Of a DNA stretch of 10,802 nt, positions 1 to 8,460 are shown one piece after another. Location of the stretch: the NCBI GenBank assembly GCA_003024985.2, contig PXIH01S0073017.1; one strand, given 5' to 3'. This DNA is from Euperipatoides rowelli (taxonomy: Eukaryota; Onychophora; Udeonychophora; Euonychophora; Peripatopsidae). The position numbers were made by a program, and so were the translations under genes. Within the stretch, counting starts at the first letter, position 1, and each line of letters opens with the position of its first letter. The notes below the pieces were generated by a model. That model had not been told where the DNA came from. It did not search any database and saw only the letters and a list, made by a program, of their open reading frames with translations.

Positions 1-1400
1 AAATGTATCTAAATTAATGAACTAAAAAAAAATATTATAAAAAATTTAGGATTTGATACTGATTGAAACTAAAAGCATAAAATGTTTTACAATGCTTCTT
101 CTAAATAAATTTATAATTCTATATTAATTTAACATGAATTTATAGGATCATTTATGAATTTAGATAAAATGAACTTATTGTATATAGTTATGAATTTTAT
201 AAAAAAATAATTTATAAGGACTTTTGAATTCTAATGTGAGTTGAGTAAAGAGGAGTTCTAATTCGCCCCATGCTACATTACACCAACAGGAAGTGACATC
301 ATTTGGGCATGTTAGGAGTGTGTCACTGGATGTGATATTAATTCTTATATAGAACATCATGCTTGACCAGTCACATGACTTCTTGACTTAGTGTGAAATA
401 TTAAGGTGCATTATGGGATTAAAGCTTTGTCTAGATATAGGATCATGGAAATAACCAAATATTGATGGAATTACTGAGTAGTGATGGAAATTGCCTAAGT
501 TTACTAAAAATTCCCGAATAAACTCACAAAATGGACAAAGGCTGCTGAACCTCTGGAAGGCACAGAAGTGACAATCATAGACAAAAACATAGTAGGTTTT
601 TGGAATGCAGAAGGAATGGCTAATCGTTACATGAAATTCCCACATTTGACGGAGTTATTCACATTTCAATGACGTCAAACATTTTAAAATACATTACATC
701 AAAATGTCACAGATAGGAAGATGTATTTTGATGCATGGAGTCTAAATCCGGTAATGCTGAGTTTGCATGGAAATTACTGAACAGTAAATCCCAATTTAGT
801 CCTGTTTTTGGAAGCACACAAAAATGAAATTTATACGAGTTGTAAACGACAAATCGTTACCTTGACTTTGGAACTAAAAATCCCAAGTCAATTTCATACT
901 TCTGAAGGGAGATACAGCTCATTTAGCCATGAGATATGTAACATCAGAAAAATTGAAAGGTAGTGTCAAAACCCCAAAGGAATTCTGACATTAAACTCTA
1001 GATAGTTCTACAATCTGATAGAAAGCTAAGAAGTTATAGGGCTCTGATTAATACCCACCTCAGAACCACAGCAGATATCCTATAAAGAAAATGAACCTTA
1101 TACTTTGGACTAGAGTTAGAGTCCTAATTGTCCCCTACAGGCTAAAATTGATAGTCATGGAACTAAGGAAAATGTCTTTTGTGGGCTATGTAGTGATTTT
1201 TATTACCTCACTTCCTGTCCCCTGGAGGTTACCTCCTATCACCAAGCACATTTTTGATAAGAGAGTAGGAGTCAGTGCCCCCTAGCAATTAGTCTGAAAA
1301 AAAATCCACATGAAAATGAATGGTAAATAAAGTTAGAAATAGCTAGGTTTGTTCATTTTAAAACAATTTAAATATGTATTCATAAGCTATTGAGGAAAAG
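1..1400. other. AT-rich stretch, no recognisable gene
   Basis: I see no convincing gene here. The longest frames are an 85-codon minus-strand frame (388-645) and an overlapping plus-strand frame of 54 codons after a stop (508-672); neither resembles a family I know. A perfect 8-bp palindrome TGACGTCA lies at 670-677. Short near-repeats occur, such as TGGAATTACTGA at 466-477 and TGGAAATTACTGA at 768-780, and ATCGTTAC at about 623 and 853. These may be remains of an old repeat but no element ends were found. Confidence 0.5.
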
Positions 1401-1419
1401 AAGGTTTAAGTTAAACCTT
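1401..1419. repeat. perfect 9-bp inverted repeat with 1-nt centre
   Basis: AAGGTTTAA is followed by one G and then its exact reverse complement TTAAACCTT. A related half-site AAGGTTAACTTAA follows at about 1429-1441, and a tRNA B-box-like string GTTCGAATCC sits at 1451-1460. No function can be assigned; with a 1-nt centre this is a palindromic site rather than a good hairpin. Confidence 0.6.
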
Positions 1420-1702
1420 ATAGATATTAAGGTTAACTTAATCATAGGCAGTTCGAATCCAACAATGAAAACTATGGAAATGGTGTGAAAAAAGCCTTGA
1501 ATTGCAACCTGTGGGGGAAAACTGGATACTAATTTTTTAAATGAAAGTCACATGATCTAGGGAATTTCCTCCAGAACAAGTTAGAACTGGTTGGGATTGA
1601 GATCATTTTTTGTAGGGTGAATAGGTTATATCATTTTATGTCCTGATTGTTCCCGCAATTTCAATCTGAATTAAGATTGGTGGATTTTTGTAATTAGCTA
1701 CC

Positions 1703-1711
1703 TATATAAAG
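1703..1711 (+). promoter_or_regulatory. TATA-box-like sequence
   Basis: TATATAAAG matches the TATA-box consensus and lies 55 bp upstream of an ATG in good context (ACCATGG, ATG at 1766). This is the usual relation of a core promoter to a short 5' leader, but the DNA is so AT-rich that chance occurrence is quite possible. No initiator or other element was clear. Confidence 0.25.
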
Positions 1712-1765
1712 ATTGCATTGTGTGGTAGAGCATTATTAAAAAATTTCCAGAATATTTCCTCTACC

Positions 1766-2139
1766 ATGGAGAATCAGACAGCTATGAATATAGAAAAAAA
1801 TCGTTTGAGAAGTAAAATGGATGTTATGGAGAGTTTCTCAAGTGTACAAGCATAAAGCAATTGAGTCCGGAATGTTTCTGTCATATCAAAGCTTTGTACG
1901 CTATGACAAAAAATATATCCCGAATTTCTAAACTTTACATCCAATATATTCAACATTTTGATTTCCTACAATACATAAATCAATGTGTACTGTTTGACTT
2001 TATGTGTGAAGAACAGAAAACAACTGAGCAGACTCCAGAATATTATAAAATCCAAATCAAGAATCAATTAACTACAAGTATGTTATGGAACATTTTAAAT
2101 ATTGCAATATCTGAAAAAGAATCTGTTATCCCACAGTAA
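1766..2139 (+). pseudogene. unrecognised protein-like frame, probably frameshifted
   Basis: An ATG at 1766 in good context (ACCATGG) opens a 29-codon frame ending at a TAA at about 1853-1855. A second frame, open from the TAA at 1813-1815 onward, runs for about 108 codons to a TAA at 2137-2139, so the two overlap and could be joined by one indel near 1815-1850. The second product has ordinary protein-like composition: a hydrophobic and aromatic middle (roughly KLYIQYIQHFDFLQYINQ), then an acidic and polar part (CEEQKTTEQ) and a short C-terminus ending SVIPQ. It lacks the lysine and asparagine runs expected of random AT-rich DNA. I recognise no domain. It could be a small decayed gene, a retrocopy, a terminal exon, or chance; no clean acceptor site was found before it. 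The function is unknown. Confidence 0.3.
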
Positions 2140-2188
2140 ATTTATACCAGTATATAGATTTAAATTTCATGAACTCAATCTGGGACAC

Positions 2189-2212
2189 TTTTTTTTTAAA
2201 AAAAAAAAAATT
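2189..2212. repeat. T-tract followed by A-tract
   Basis: A run of T is directly followed by a run of A. It can fold back on itself and is simple low-complexity sequence. It sits about 50 bp after the stop of the preceding open frame, but nothing shows it acts as a terminator. Confidence 0.6.
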
Positions 2213-2362
2213 ATTTACAATATAATACAGTGCTTATGTCGTGTGAATACATCATAAATCATTTTTTACAATTCAAGATTATTATATATAATTTTTCATG
2301 CAGAAAAAAAACATAAAAACACTATTATCTACATTTGAACAAATGCAGGGAAAAAGTCTTCC

Positions 2363-2425
2363 CCGGATTTGGACCGGTAACCTTGGGAGTATCAGTTCGG
2401 TGGAAGCTTTCACGACTAGACAAGC
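2363..2425 (-). mobile_element. tRNA-like (SINE-type) relic
   Basis: Read on the minus strand, this segment has a D-arm-like hairpin (GCTT, 12-nt loop, AAGC; 2406-2425) containing an A-box-like string, then about 28 nt, then a T-arm-like hairpin with CCGG stems and a 7-nt loop TCCAAAT (2363-2377) that fits the B-box apart from one or two bases. Order and spacing match a tRNA, but no clear anticodon stem or acceptor stem pairs, so it is not a functional tRNA. The most likely reading is the tRNA-derived head of an old SINE. GC content is visibly higher than that of its surroundings. Element ends and target duplications were not found. Confidence 0.5.
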
Positions 2426-2532
2426 CCCGCAGGAAAATCCATGTGACACTTTTTATTTTAAATATAAAGTAGGGTATTTATTTAAAATGTAAAAGACATT
2501 TTCTGTATTGATTTAACCCTTTTGAGACTCCT

Positions 2533-2610
2533 GGTACACATGTGTACCACAAAATCTGGTACACATACTGTATGCACCATCAGTATTATTCAGTGGTACA
2601 CATGTGTACC
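2533..2610. repeat. cluster of GGTACACATGTGTACC palindromes (left)
   Basis: Two perfect 16-bp palindromes GGTACACATGTGTACC lie at 2533-2548 and 2595-2610, with a degenerate copy at 2558-2578 between them. The first sits 16 bp inside the left end of element A. Such subterminal repeats are often transposase-binding or hairpin features in non-autonomous elements; that role is inferred. Confidence 0.8.
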
Positions 2611-2797
2611 AACAGTTCTGTTACCAAATATTTCAAATAATAATAAAACAATGAAGAGTGTATCAAATTCTAAAATTTCTTGTCCTCAGATGATTGTATT
2701 TTTTTTTTCATAATTTTGTTTCTCTTCTCTTAATTATTAAAAATTATCTAAAAATATAGCTATTTAAATTGTGATTTTCAAAGGTTATTGGACTGTT

Positions 2798-2848
2798 GGT
2801 ACACATAATATGTACCACTTCCGAAGACTGCTGGTACACATATGTACC
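2798..2848. repeat. GGTACACA...TGTACC palindromes (right pair)
   Basis: Two further copies of the palindrome lie at 2798-2816 (GGTACACATAATATGTACC) and 2833-2848 (GGTACACATATGTACC). The second is preceded by GACTGCT, close to the GACTCCT before the first copy at 2533, so at least part of this unit is repeated in direct orientation. Between the left and right clusters (2611-2797) the sequence is plain AT-rich DNA. Confidence 0.75.
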
Positions 2849-2983
2849 ATCACCATTTCATCTCCAACTACCTTTTTTTTTTTTTGCACAAATTGTGTTT
2901 TATTAACCTTAAGAACATCAAATCAGTAAAAAATATATATCTTGATTGGCTGAATACAGTATTGAAAGGGTTAATACCTTTAA

Positions 2984-3208
2984 CCCTTTCCACTCCAAGG
3001 ACGGTATTATACCGACATTTTTACTTTACAATTCTCAATAAACAATCATTGTTAGCCTCAAAAATGCTTTAAATTAATAACATTTATGTTCAAAGGGACT
3101 AAAATATATTTGTTTTTAATCTTTCCAAATGATTTAAAAAAAAAAAAATTAAAATCAGGGGATTTAAAAGAATGCAAACAAGACAATTTTCAATTGGAGT
3201 GGAAAGGG
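2984..3208. mobile_element. piggyBac-type MITE (element B)
   Basis: A 225-bp segment lies between TTAA copies (2980-2983 and 3209-3212). Its ends are a perfect 15-bp terminal inverted repeat, CCCTTTCCACTCCAA (2984-2998) and its reverse complement (3194-3208). A short hairpin, CGGTA-TTA-TACCG, sits at 3002-3014, 18 bp from the left end, in the same relative place as the first palindrome of element A. The interior is AT-rich with an A-tract and no coding capacity. TTAA duplication and CCC ends fit a non-autonomous piggyBac-superfamily element mobilised by a transposase encoded elsewhere. Confidence 0.8.
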
Positions 3209-3212
3209 TTAA

Positions 3213-3599
3213 ACATAATTAAGTGACATATTGTACAGAAGATCTACAAGTATAAAATGGTAGGATAAGGTAAATCATTATCAGAACAGGTCAAGATGCA
3301 AGGTACTAAGATAATGTAGCATGGCTCCTTATCCATTTCATGAAGGAAATATAAAATATTGAAGACCATTAAAATATTCATTATTTTATATAGTATCTGT
3401 TTACAAATGTCACTGCCTATCACTGATGTAGGATTCTGTTGATTTGTTGTAGCTTTTAGAAACACTTTTTAATATTTTATTGGTTAATTAATCCGGAAAT
3501 TATTTTTTCAAAAACATCTTATAATTTTGTTCTGGATAAAATTGATATTTAAAAAACAGAAATGCATGCTTTATAATGTAATATTTGGTTTTGTTCCAG
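3213..3599 (+). other. upstream intron tail of the sulfatase gene
   Basis: AT-rich sequence without a supported exon leads to the acceptor at 3598-3599 (TTTGGTTTTGTTCCAG). The tract before AG is pyrimidine-rich as expected. The intron's 5' end was not identified; it may lie before the window, which would place the two TTAA elements inside the intron. Confidence 0.6.
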
Positions 3600-3846
3600 G
3601 CCAAGTTTAAATCTGCAACCAGAAGGAGGCAGTGCAGGATTATTTAGATGTGGAAAAGGTACAACTTATGAGGGTGGATTGCATATTCCTGCTGTTGTTT
3701 ATTGGCAAAATAAAATCTTGCCTGGTTCAAGTTTAGCACTGAGCAGTATGATGGACATATTACCAACAATTTTAAACTTAGTTGGAATAACCCTGCCATC
3801 ACTGGATGGAGATGATCTAGCCAATATACTGTTTAACAACAGCAAG
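3600..3846 (+). CDS. internal exon of an arylsulfatase A-like sulfatase
   Basis: This 247-bp exon encodes 82 full codons plus one base of a codon split by the upstream intron (phase 2), and ends in phase 0. The acceptor is TTTTGTTCCAG before 3600; the donor is AAG/GTACAG at 3846/3847. The peptide contains GGSAGLFRCGKGTTYEGG, then IPAVVYW, and SSMMDILPTILNLVGI followed by LDGDDLANILF. This matches the arylsulfatase A stretch after the DNG metal-binding motif: the lysine of CGKGTTYEGG is the conserved sulfate-contacting lysine (human ARSA K302), and the cysteine before it corresponds to one in an ARSA disulfide. Sulfatases hydrolyse sulfate esters, in lysosomes for ARSA itself; substrate and location here are unknown. 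The RCGKGTTYEGG string favours ARSA over ARSG or GALNS. The formylglycine site and DNG motif must lie on upstream exons not seen here. Reading past the donor meets a stop within five codons, which supports splicing. Confidence 0.92.
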
Positions 3847-6130
3847 GTACAGTATATATAAATATAATATAGATATATAGGAATTAGAGCAATGGTGATA
3901 TAGTACAACTGACACAATCAAATAAATAAATTAACTGTATTACTTTGTATAATTTATAGAAGTATTTAGCATGACACAGCACACACATAAAATACCAACA
4001 AATGTACACTTTTTTAACATAATTGCTGCTGCTCTAGCATATGTTAAATAATTTTATTAACTTCAAGTAGAAATGCTAAGTCACCAAAATTTTAAGATTT
4101 AATTAGGTCAAGATCTTTCTATTATAATTAATATCTTCAGGACCCCTAAAATATTACAATAATTAAATTTTACTTAATTATACAACACTTTAATATAAAA
4201 GATAATTTTCTAATACAACAAAACAATTTAAAAATCAATTACCATCCTACCTATTTACTAGTTACACTATAAAAGGGTCAAAGTGACCCCTAGACTAACA
4301 CACAAGGGATATTCAGATAGGTGAATGGGCTAGGCAGGGAACATCCCATATACTGTATGTAATGTAAAATAGCTAATATCTGTAAAATGTGCAGCACACA
4401 CACATATGTTGAAAATAATATTATTATTTTCTACAAAGTCTCAAGGACTAGGATTCAAACCTAGAGTTTGCTAAAGTTATATTCAAAATTTAATAATTAG
4501 CATGTATTTTTAAGTCCTACTCGAGTCCGGCGATTTTTAATTAAATAAGAAATCGTAGCTAGGTATCATAAAATATGTCTTCTGACATATGTTCAATTAT
4601 TAAATTTTCTACTAGTACAGTATTACAATATTGACTATTTGTTACCTATGTTAATGTACATCTTCTATGAAAATATGCCCTATAATTTATTATAGTTATT
4701 ACTGTTTATTGTATAAAATAACTCTTTTACAATCAACTAAGATTTGTATTCAATATAATTATTTAAAAATTCACAATACTGTATATTCTTATTTAATTGA
4801 ATTGTATGCTGTACGAAAAGGATTTAAATTGAATATTATTTTATTGGGTTTTTTTTAGTGGTGACTATCTTTTAAGGAAAATATACCAAAAGCGAAATTA
4901 AATATCTAAAACGTTATAATGATAAAATCTTTATAATCAGACTAACTTCTTTTGTTTTGTTTATAAAGAGAGGCTAGACTTTATTCTTAAAAGGAGATTT
5001 CAATAATAAAATTTCACTGTGCTTATAACAGTAAAAAGTCAAGACAACAAATTTGTTAGGCAACTATTATCTTCTCCCATCTAGATTTCTCCTCTCACTA
5101 AAATTTAATCGCTCTTCTCCATTCTAAGTCAGACGGTTTGGATAGACATCAAAACCTATGAGGAGTTTTTGTATAACTTGAGAGATCGTTTACCTGTGAG
5201 AACAATAAAAACACTTTTTCACTATTTCTAAAATATAACACCTAGAGCTTTGCTCTTTTTGCAATTATTGTTTATTTGTTTGCCTCCTCTGATATTTCAT
5301 GAAATATTTATGTTATGGTTAGTAAATGCCTTCTCTGATATAATTTTTAATATTTGTACATTGAATTTCTGTTATGCATCATTTTGACTCCCCGTGAAGC
5401 TATAAAATAGGATCCTGATACAGGTGGTACTTCAATCAGGGGATTTCCCTCAGCCTCCTAGGATCAAACATAATTTAAAACTTTGCCATCTGGAAAGCAC
5501 ATAATTGTAAAATCTGCCACTATGCCATCCGAAGGAATAGATTCTAAAGAGCACATGAAATAATAAAAAGTTAATATCTTTTTCGCTTCTTGTTCAGAGC
5601 TTTCTTGTCCTTACTCTTGTTTTGGAGGGAGAAACAAACATAATCAGCAATGGTTAAGGCTGTCATAGTTCCAACCTTATCCCTCTTGGGAAAATAGCAA
5701 AGACTTTTCCCGTATTTTTTATTATTTTACAGAGTGATCACGGCAAAGAGGAGACATGAGAAAGCATAGCGATCAGATTACCTAAGCAATAAAGACGGCT
5801 AACCAGAATATGGAAGACCAAGCTTAGTAGGATCCTAAACCATGCAAGTTGCCTTTTCATCACTGACTCTCCTCCCGCAGCAGATCACAAGAAAACTGTG
5901 GACTCAGAATAAAGATTGAGGTCAGATTCCCACTTATTATACTGTTTTTGACAAATCTTTTTATATTACTAATTATTTGCCTTATATGATATACAGTATA
6001 GTACAATGCTCAACCCTATTATCCTATTATGATATCTTATCCCCATCATAATGTTTATATTTATTGTCAAATAACAATATTTAAATTTTGCTATCCAAAT
6101 AAATATACTTTAATATTTTTATTCCTGTTT
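3847..6130 (+). other. downstream intron or intergenic DNA, no exon found
   Basis: More than 2 kb of AT-rich DNA follows the donor site. I looked for the next sulfatase exon (C-terminal part, with a FYPS-like segment in ARSA) and saw none. There are scattered TACTGTA/TACAGTA strings (4351, 4616, 4777, 5992), a tRNA T-arm-like hairpin at 4448-4464 and short inverted repeats, for example around CGATTTTTAATTAA at about 4530. The part at 5590-5920 is less AT-rich but has no readable frame. Confidence 0.5.
4448..4464 (-). repeat. tRNA T-arm-like hairpin
   Basis: On the minus strand CTAGG-TTTGAAT-CCTAG forms a perfect 5-bp stem with a 7-nt loop, as in a tRNA T-arm and the internal B-box, with one base off the loop consensus. 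Outside it, AGGACT (minus strand, about 50 bases upstream of the T-arm) could pair with AGTCCT just after the loop, but no convincing D-arm or anticodon arm appears between. It is probably a relic of a tRNA-derived repeat, or chance. Confidence 0.35.
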
Positions 6131-6147
6131 AGTTATCTACTTTGTCG

Positions 6148-6206
6148 GCACCCTGGATGATGCCCCCATCGAGATCTCACATCCTGCGCCCTTACCACTC
6201 GAGGCC
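6148..6206 (-). mobile_element. tRNA-like (SINE-type) fragment
   Basis: On the minus strand GGCCTCGAGTGGTAAGGGCG (within 6186-6206) is a near-perfect A-box/D-arm as found in tRNA-Leu/Ser-like and SINE heads. The following segment contains a GAGATCTC palindrome and a GGCA...TGCC pairing (6148-6164), but the B-box is not recognisable, so this is not an intact tRNA. It is clearly more GC-rich than its flanks, as expected for an inserted repeat. Adjacent bases (6207-6245) hold GACAAC/GTTGTC inverted strings that may belong to the same element. Confidence 0.5.
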
Positions 6207-6249
6207 GTTGCAACAATGTTGTCCGACAACCTACTGTAAGGTTGACGAG

Positions 6250-7020
6250 TCAGGTTAATATTTAATAGCAAGTTTTTCAGCTATAAACCTTTTTGATCTG
6301 GGATTAATTTGCATAATTGCATAAAAATCACTAGCTGTAACTTGATTTAAATCAGTAATATACATATTAATATTCGACTTCTTGTCATACTGCAAATATT
6401 CAAGTATTATATGCACCAAAAGGCACCTACCTGATGCCCCAACATATCTAGACCTATATACATGCTCAAAAAGGTAGCCTGTTGTGAGGGGTCTAGGTGT
6501 GACATGTTTAACAATTTTTCAACTTTTTATAAAATGACATTAAATTACTTTGTGGGGCAGGGGGTGGGTAGGCCTATTGGTGTGACGTAAATAGTTGAGT
6601 GAAACAAATGAGCAGTAATATGATAAAATTTAAAAGCTTTGTAAATAATTTCATAGTGTACAGAGCTATACATTAAAATGTAAATCAGTTTTGATATGAT
6701 AAAAATATATTATTTATTTTGAATATATGAAGATGAAGAATAAGTATTAATATTAATGAATTATGAGGTAAAAGGGAGGAGGGAAAGAAAGGGTTGCAAT
6801 AGGGGTGTATATGATATAGTGAGGAAAATCGCAAAATATAATTTGCTGCACATTTTACAAGCAAGTCATTTACAATTGACACTGGATATATCCATTTAAA
6901 CCATAAATAGTTTGAATGTTATTCATTATATATAATTAATAATATATTTTTATCATACCAGTTTTAAGCACTGGGTATATACAGTATAAATACAGCATAG
7001 TTTATAAATGTATACATACA
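6250..7020. other. AT-rich spacer before the LINE
   Basis: No gene is supported. The only compositional islands are a G-rich run at 6554-6572 and a purine-rich tract at about 6771-6796. The 5' end of the retrotransposon cannot be fixed; an untranslated leader may lie in the last part of this stretch. Confidence 0.5.
6554..6572 (+). other. G-rich run, possible imperfect G-quadruplex
   Basis: Runs of GGGG, GGGGG, GGG and GG are separated by 1-2 nt in an otherwise AT-rich region. The last run has only two Gs, so at best a two-layer or bulged quadruplex could form. No regulatory role is shown. Confidence 0.35.
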
Positions 7021-7026
7021 TTTAAA

Positions 7027-7315
7027 ATGACGATAAAAAACCCTTGCAAAATCTGCCGGAAACCAGTAGCTAAATCGCACAAAGCAATCTCCAGCGATGG
7101 GTGTAATTCCTGGTCCCAAATAAAATGTGACAGAACTGCAAATACCACATATGATTGTTTAAAGAGCATATCACATCCATTTGATTATTTGTATTCTGTT
7201 TATTTGATGTTACCTTCATTTAAATTTCATAATAAATTTGCAGACTCGGACCNTGTAAACGTTATTAATACCGCCATGCCTAAGCCCTATGACTATTATG
7301 AGCAATTCCAAACTT
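7027..7315 (+). pseudogene. LINE N-terminal zinc-finger-like segment
   Basis: The frame opens at ATG 7027. Residues 7-40 (CKICRKPVAKSHKAIS, then CNSWSQIKC) resemble the PHD-like Cys/His finger at the N-terminus of many invertebrate LINE polyproteins. Of the expected metal ligands, the pair in CKIC remains, but the usual CDxC appears as SDGC and the W-x-H position reads WSQ; the later WFCxxC-type motif reads YLYSV. The tail FHNKFADSD leads towards the endonuclease. One base is unknown (N at 7253). A 1-bp shift near 7310 moves the continuation to another frame. Confidence 0.75.
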
Positions 7316-7926
7316 AAGTTTGGTTTATTGAATATTAGAAGTCTCTTACTAAAATTGGAAGAAATCAAGGTAATCTTAGAAGGAAAAAAAACATGTATAG
7401 TGGCTCTGGTAGATTCTTGGGTCGACCATTCTATATCCAATAACTGGATTAATATAAATAATTACACTATATTAAGAAGTGATAGGCAAACCAAAAAAAG
7501 AGAAGGGTTATACGGTTATACATCTCTGAAGAAATATACTATGAAGAATTATCATTCTCAAAATTTAACTCATTTGAGTCAGTCAGTCTCAAGATATGCC
7601 CAACATTGGGTAGTCCTTTGCTGATTGGAATAATATACAGACCTCCCGAATCAAGTAATTTTATATGTGAGATGAGAGATTGGCTTGAGGTCTTTCTTTC
7701 TACACCGAATGACTTAATATTTGGTGATATGAATATTGACTTTCTAGGTAACTCAAACCTAACCAAAAATTACAAAAATTTATTAAGTGAGTTTTCTGTC
7801 GACCAACTCATCAAATATCTAACCAGAGTTACTAATTTATCTGCAACATACCTTGATCATATTATATCTAATACGCAAAATGATAAAAATATGATTTCCA
7901 ATGGTCTCATAATCACCTTATGTTAA
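7306..7926 (+). pseudogene. LINE apurinic-like endonuclease, frameshifted
   Basis: The segment starts with LKFGLLNIRSL, the N-terminal endonuclease motif, then ILEGKKTCIVAL and VDSWVDH (7409-7429), where most APE-type enzymes have TETWL: the catalytic glutamate is aspartate here. After about 7500 the same protein continues in another frame (ISEEIYYEEL, then SPLLIGIIYRPP), with GDMNID at 7723-7740 and TRVTNLSATYLDHI at about 7831-7860. The closing SDH motif is hit by a frameshift near 7908 and reads NH in the next frame. In live elements this domain nicks target DNA to prime reverse transcription. Confidence 0.88.
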
Positions 7927-8460
7927 TTTGTGCGATGAATCTAGCTCTCCCAAAAATTAACAAAGAAACACAATACATAAGATCCTTCAAACAATTTGTG
8001 GAGACCAACTTCCTAGCTGACTTAAGCTCAATACAGTGGCATAATTTGGCCTTGGCTAATGATATAAACGACAAGGTAAATATGTTCAACAATTACCCTT
8101 ATTAAACACCTCTGAAACACATGCTCCCCTTAAAAAAGTTTCTAAGAAAAAAATGGCACAAAAATAGACCTTGGATCAACTCCAACATACTAAATCTCAT
8201 CATTGAAAAAACAAAGCTCATATATTGGCCCTAAATAGAGGAGATATTGATCTTTGGCTAAATTACAAAAGATAAAAAAAATGACTTAAACCACAAAATA
8301 GCTCGGGCTAAGGCTGCTTACTACAGAACACAGCTGGACAAAGCAAAAGATAACACCAAACAGATCTGGCATATCACCATTGAACTATTGGGAAAAAGTA
8401 AATCTGGAAAATCTAATATTGCCATTTCACCTGAATCTATAATTCTTTTTTCGCTGACAT
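7911..8460 (+). pseudogene. LINE linker between endonuclease and RT, broken
   Basis: Pieces can be followed across frames: LMLICAMNLALPK...SSIQW up to a stop at 8103-8105; THAPLKKVSKKK, then WHKNRPWINSNI from 8154 to a stop at 8232-8234; NRGDIDLWLNYKR from 8234; and NHKIARAKAAYYRTQLDKAK with QIWHITIELLGK from 8280. The basic region, the RPWI motif and the YKRYK/LGK strings are typical of the stretch before the reverse transcriptase in APE-type LINEs. There are at least four frame changes in about 550 bp. Confidence 0.82.

Larger units (their letters stand above)
2517..2970. mobile_element. candidate non-autonomous piggyBac-type element A
   Basis: The segment is flanked by TTAA on both sides (2513-2516 and 2971-2974), begins CCCTTT and ends AAAGGG. 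TTAA target duplication plus CCC-starting ends is the hallmark of the piggyBac superfamily. Only about 6 bp of the terminal repeat match between the two ends, so the right boundary is less sure than the left. The interior is non-coding and holds several copies of a GGTACACA...TGTACC palindrome. At about 454 bp with no transposase it would be a MITE-like passenger. It lies 9 bp before the left end of element B. Confidence 0.5.

Noticed and set aside
388-645. 85-codon minus-strand open frame and overlapping plus-strand frame at 508-672
   Set aside because: No recognisable domain, no promoter or splice signals, and the two frames overlap on opposite strands. Either length is expected by chance now and then in this much DNA.
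670-677. TGACGTCA, a perfect CRE-type site
   Set aside because: A single 8-bp match without a nearby promoter or gene is not enough to call a regulatory element.
2298-2492. 64-codon plus-strand open frame
   Set aside because: It runs straight through the tRNA-like relic in antisense and has no protein similarity; the repeat explains the sequence better.
2842-3072. 76-codon plus-strand open frame
   Set aside because: It spans the junction of the two TTAA elements, including a long T tract coding for phenylalanine; not a real gene.
3699-3917. 72-codon minus-strand open frame
   Set aside because: It is the antisense of the sulfatase exon and adjoining intron.
4445-4518. Possible AT-rich, mitochondrial-type tRNA on the minus strand
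   Set aside because: AGGACT/AGTCCT could form an acceptor-like stem around a T-arm-like loop, but using it breaks the T-stem, and no D-arm or anticodon arm pairs.
5870-5910. Possible next exon after the acceptor-like CTCCTCCCGCAG
   Set aside because: The following frames hit stops quickly and show no sulfatase similarity.
6685-6882. 65-codon minus-strand open frame
   Set aside because: Low-complexity composition rich in serine, leucine and isoleucine, with no motif; typical of AT-rich non-coding DNA.
7216-7440. Minus-strand open frames within the LINE (also 7539-7766, 9089-9277 and 9255-9494)
   Set aside because: They are antisense shadows; all recognisable LINE motifs are on the plus strand.
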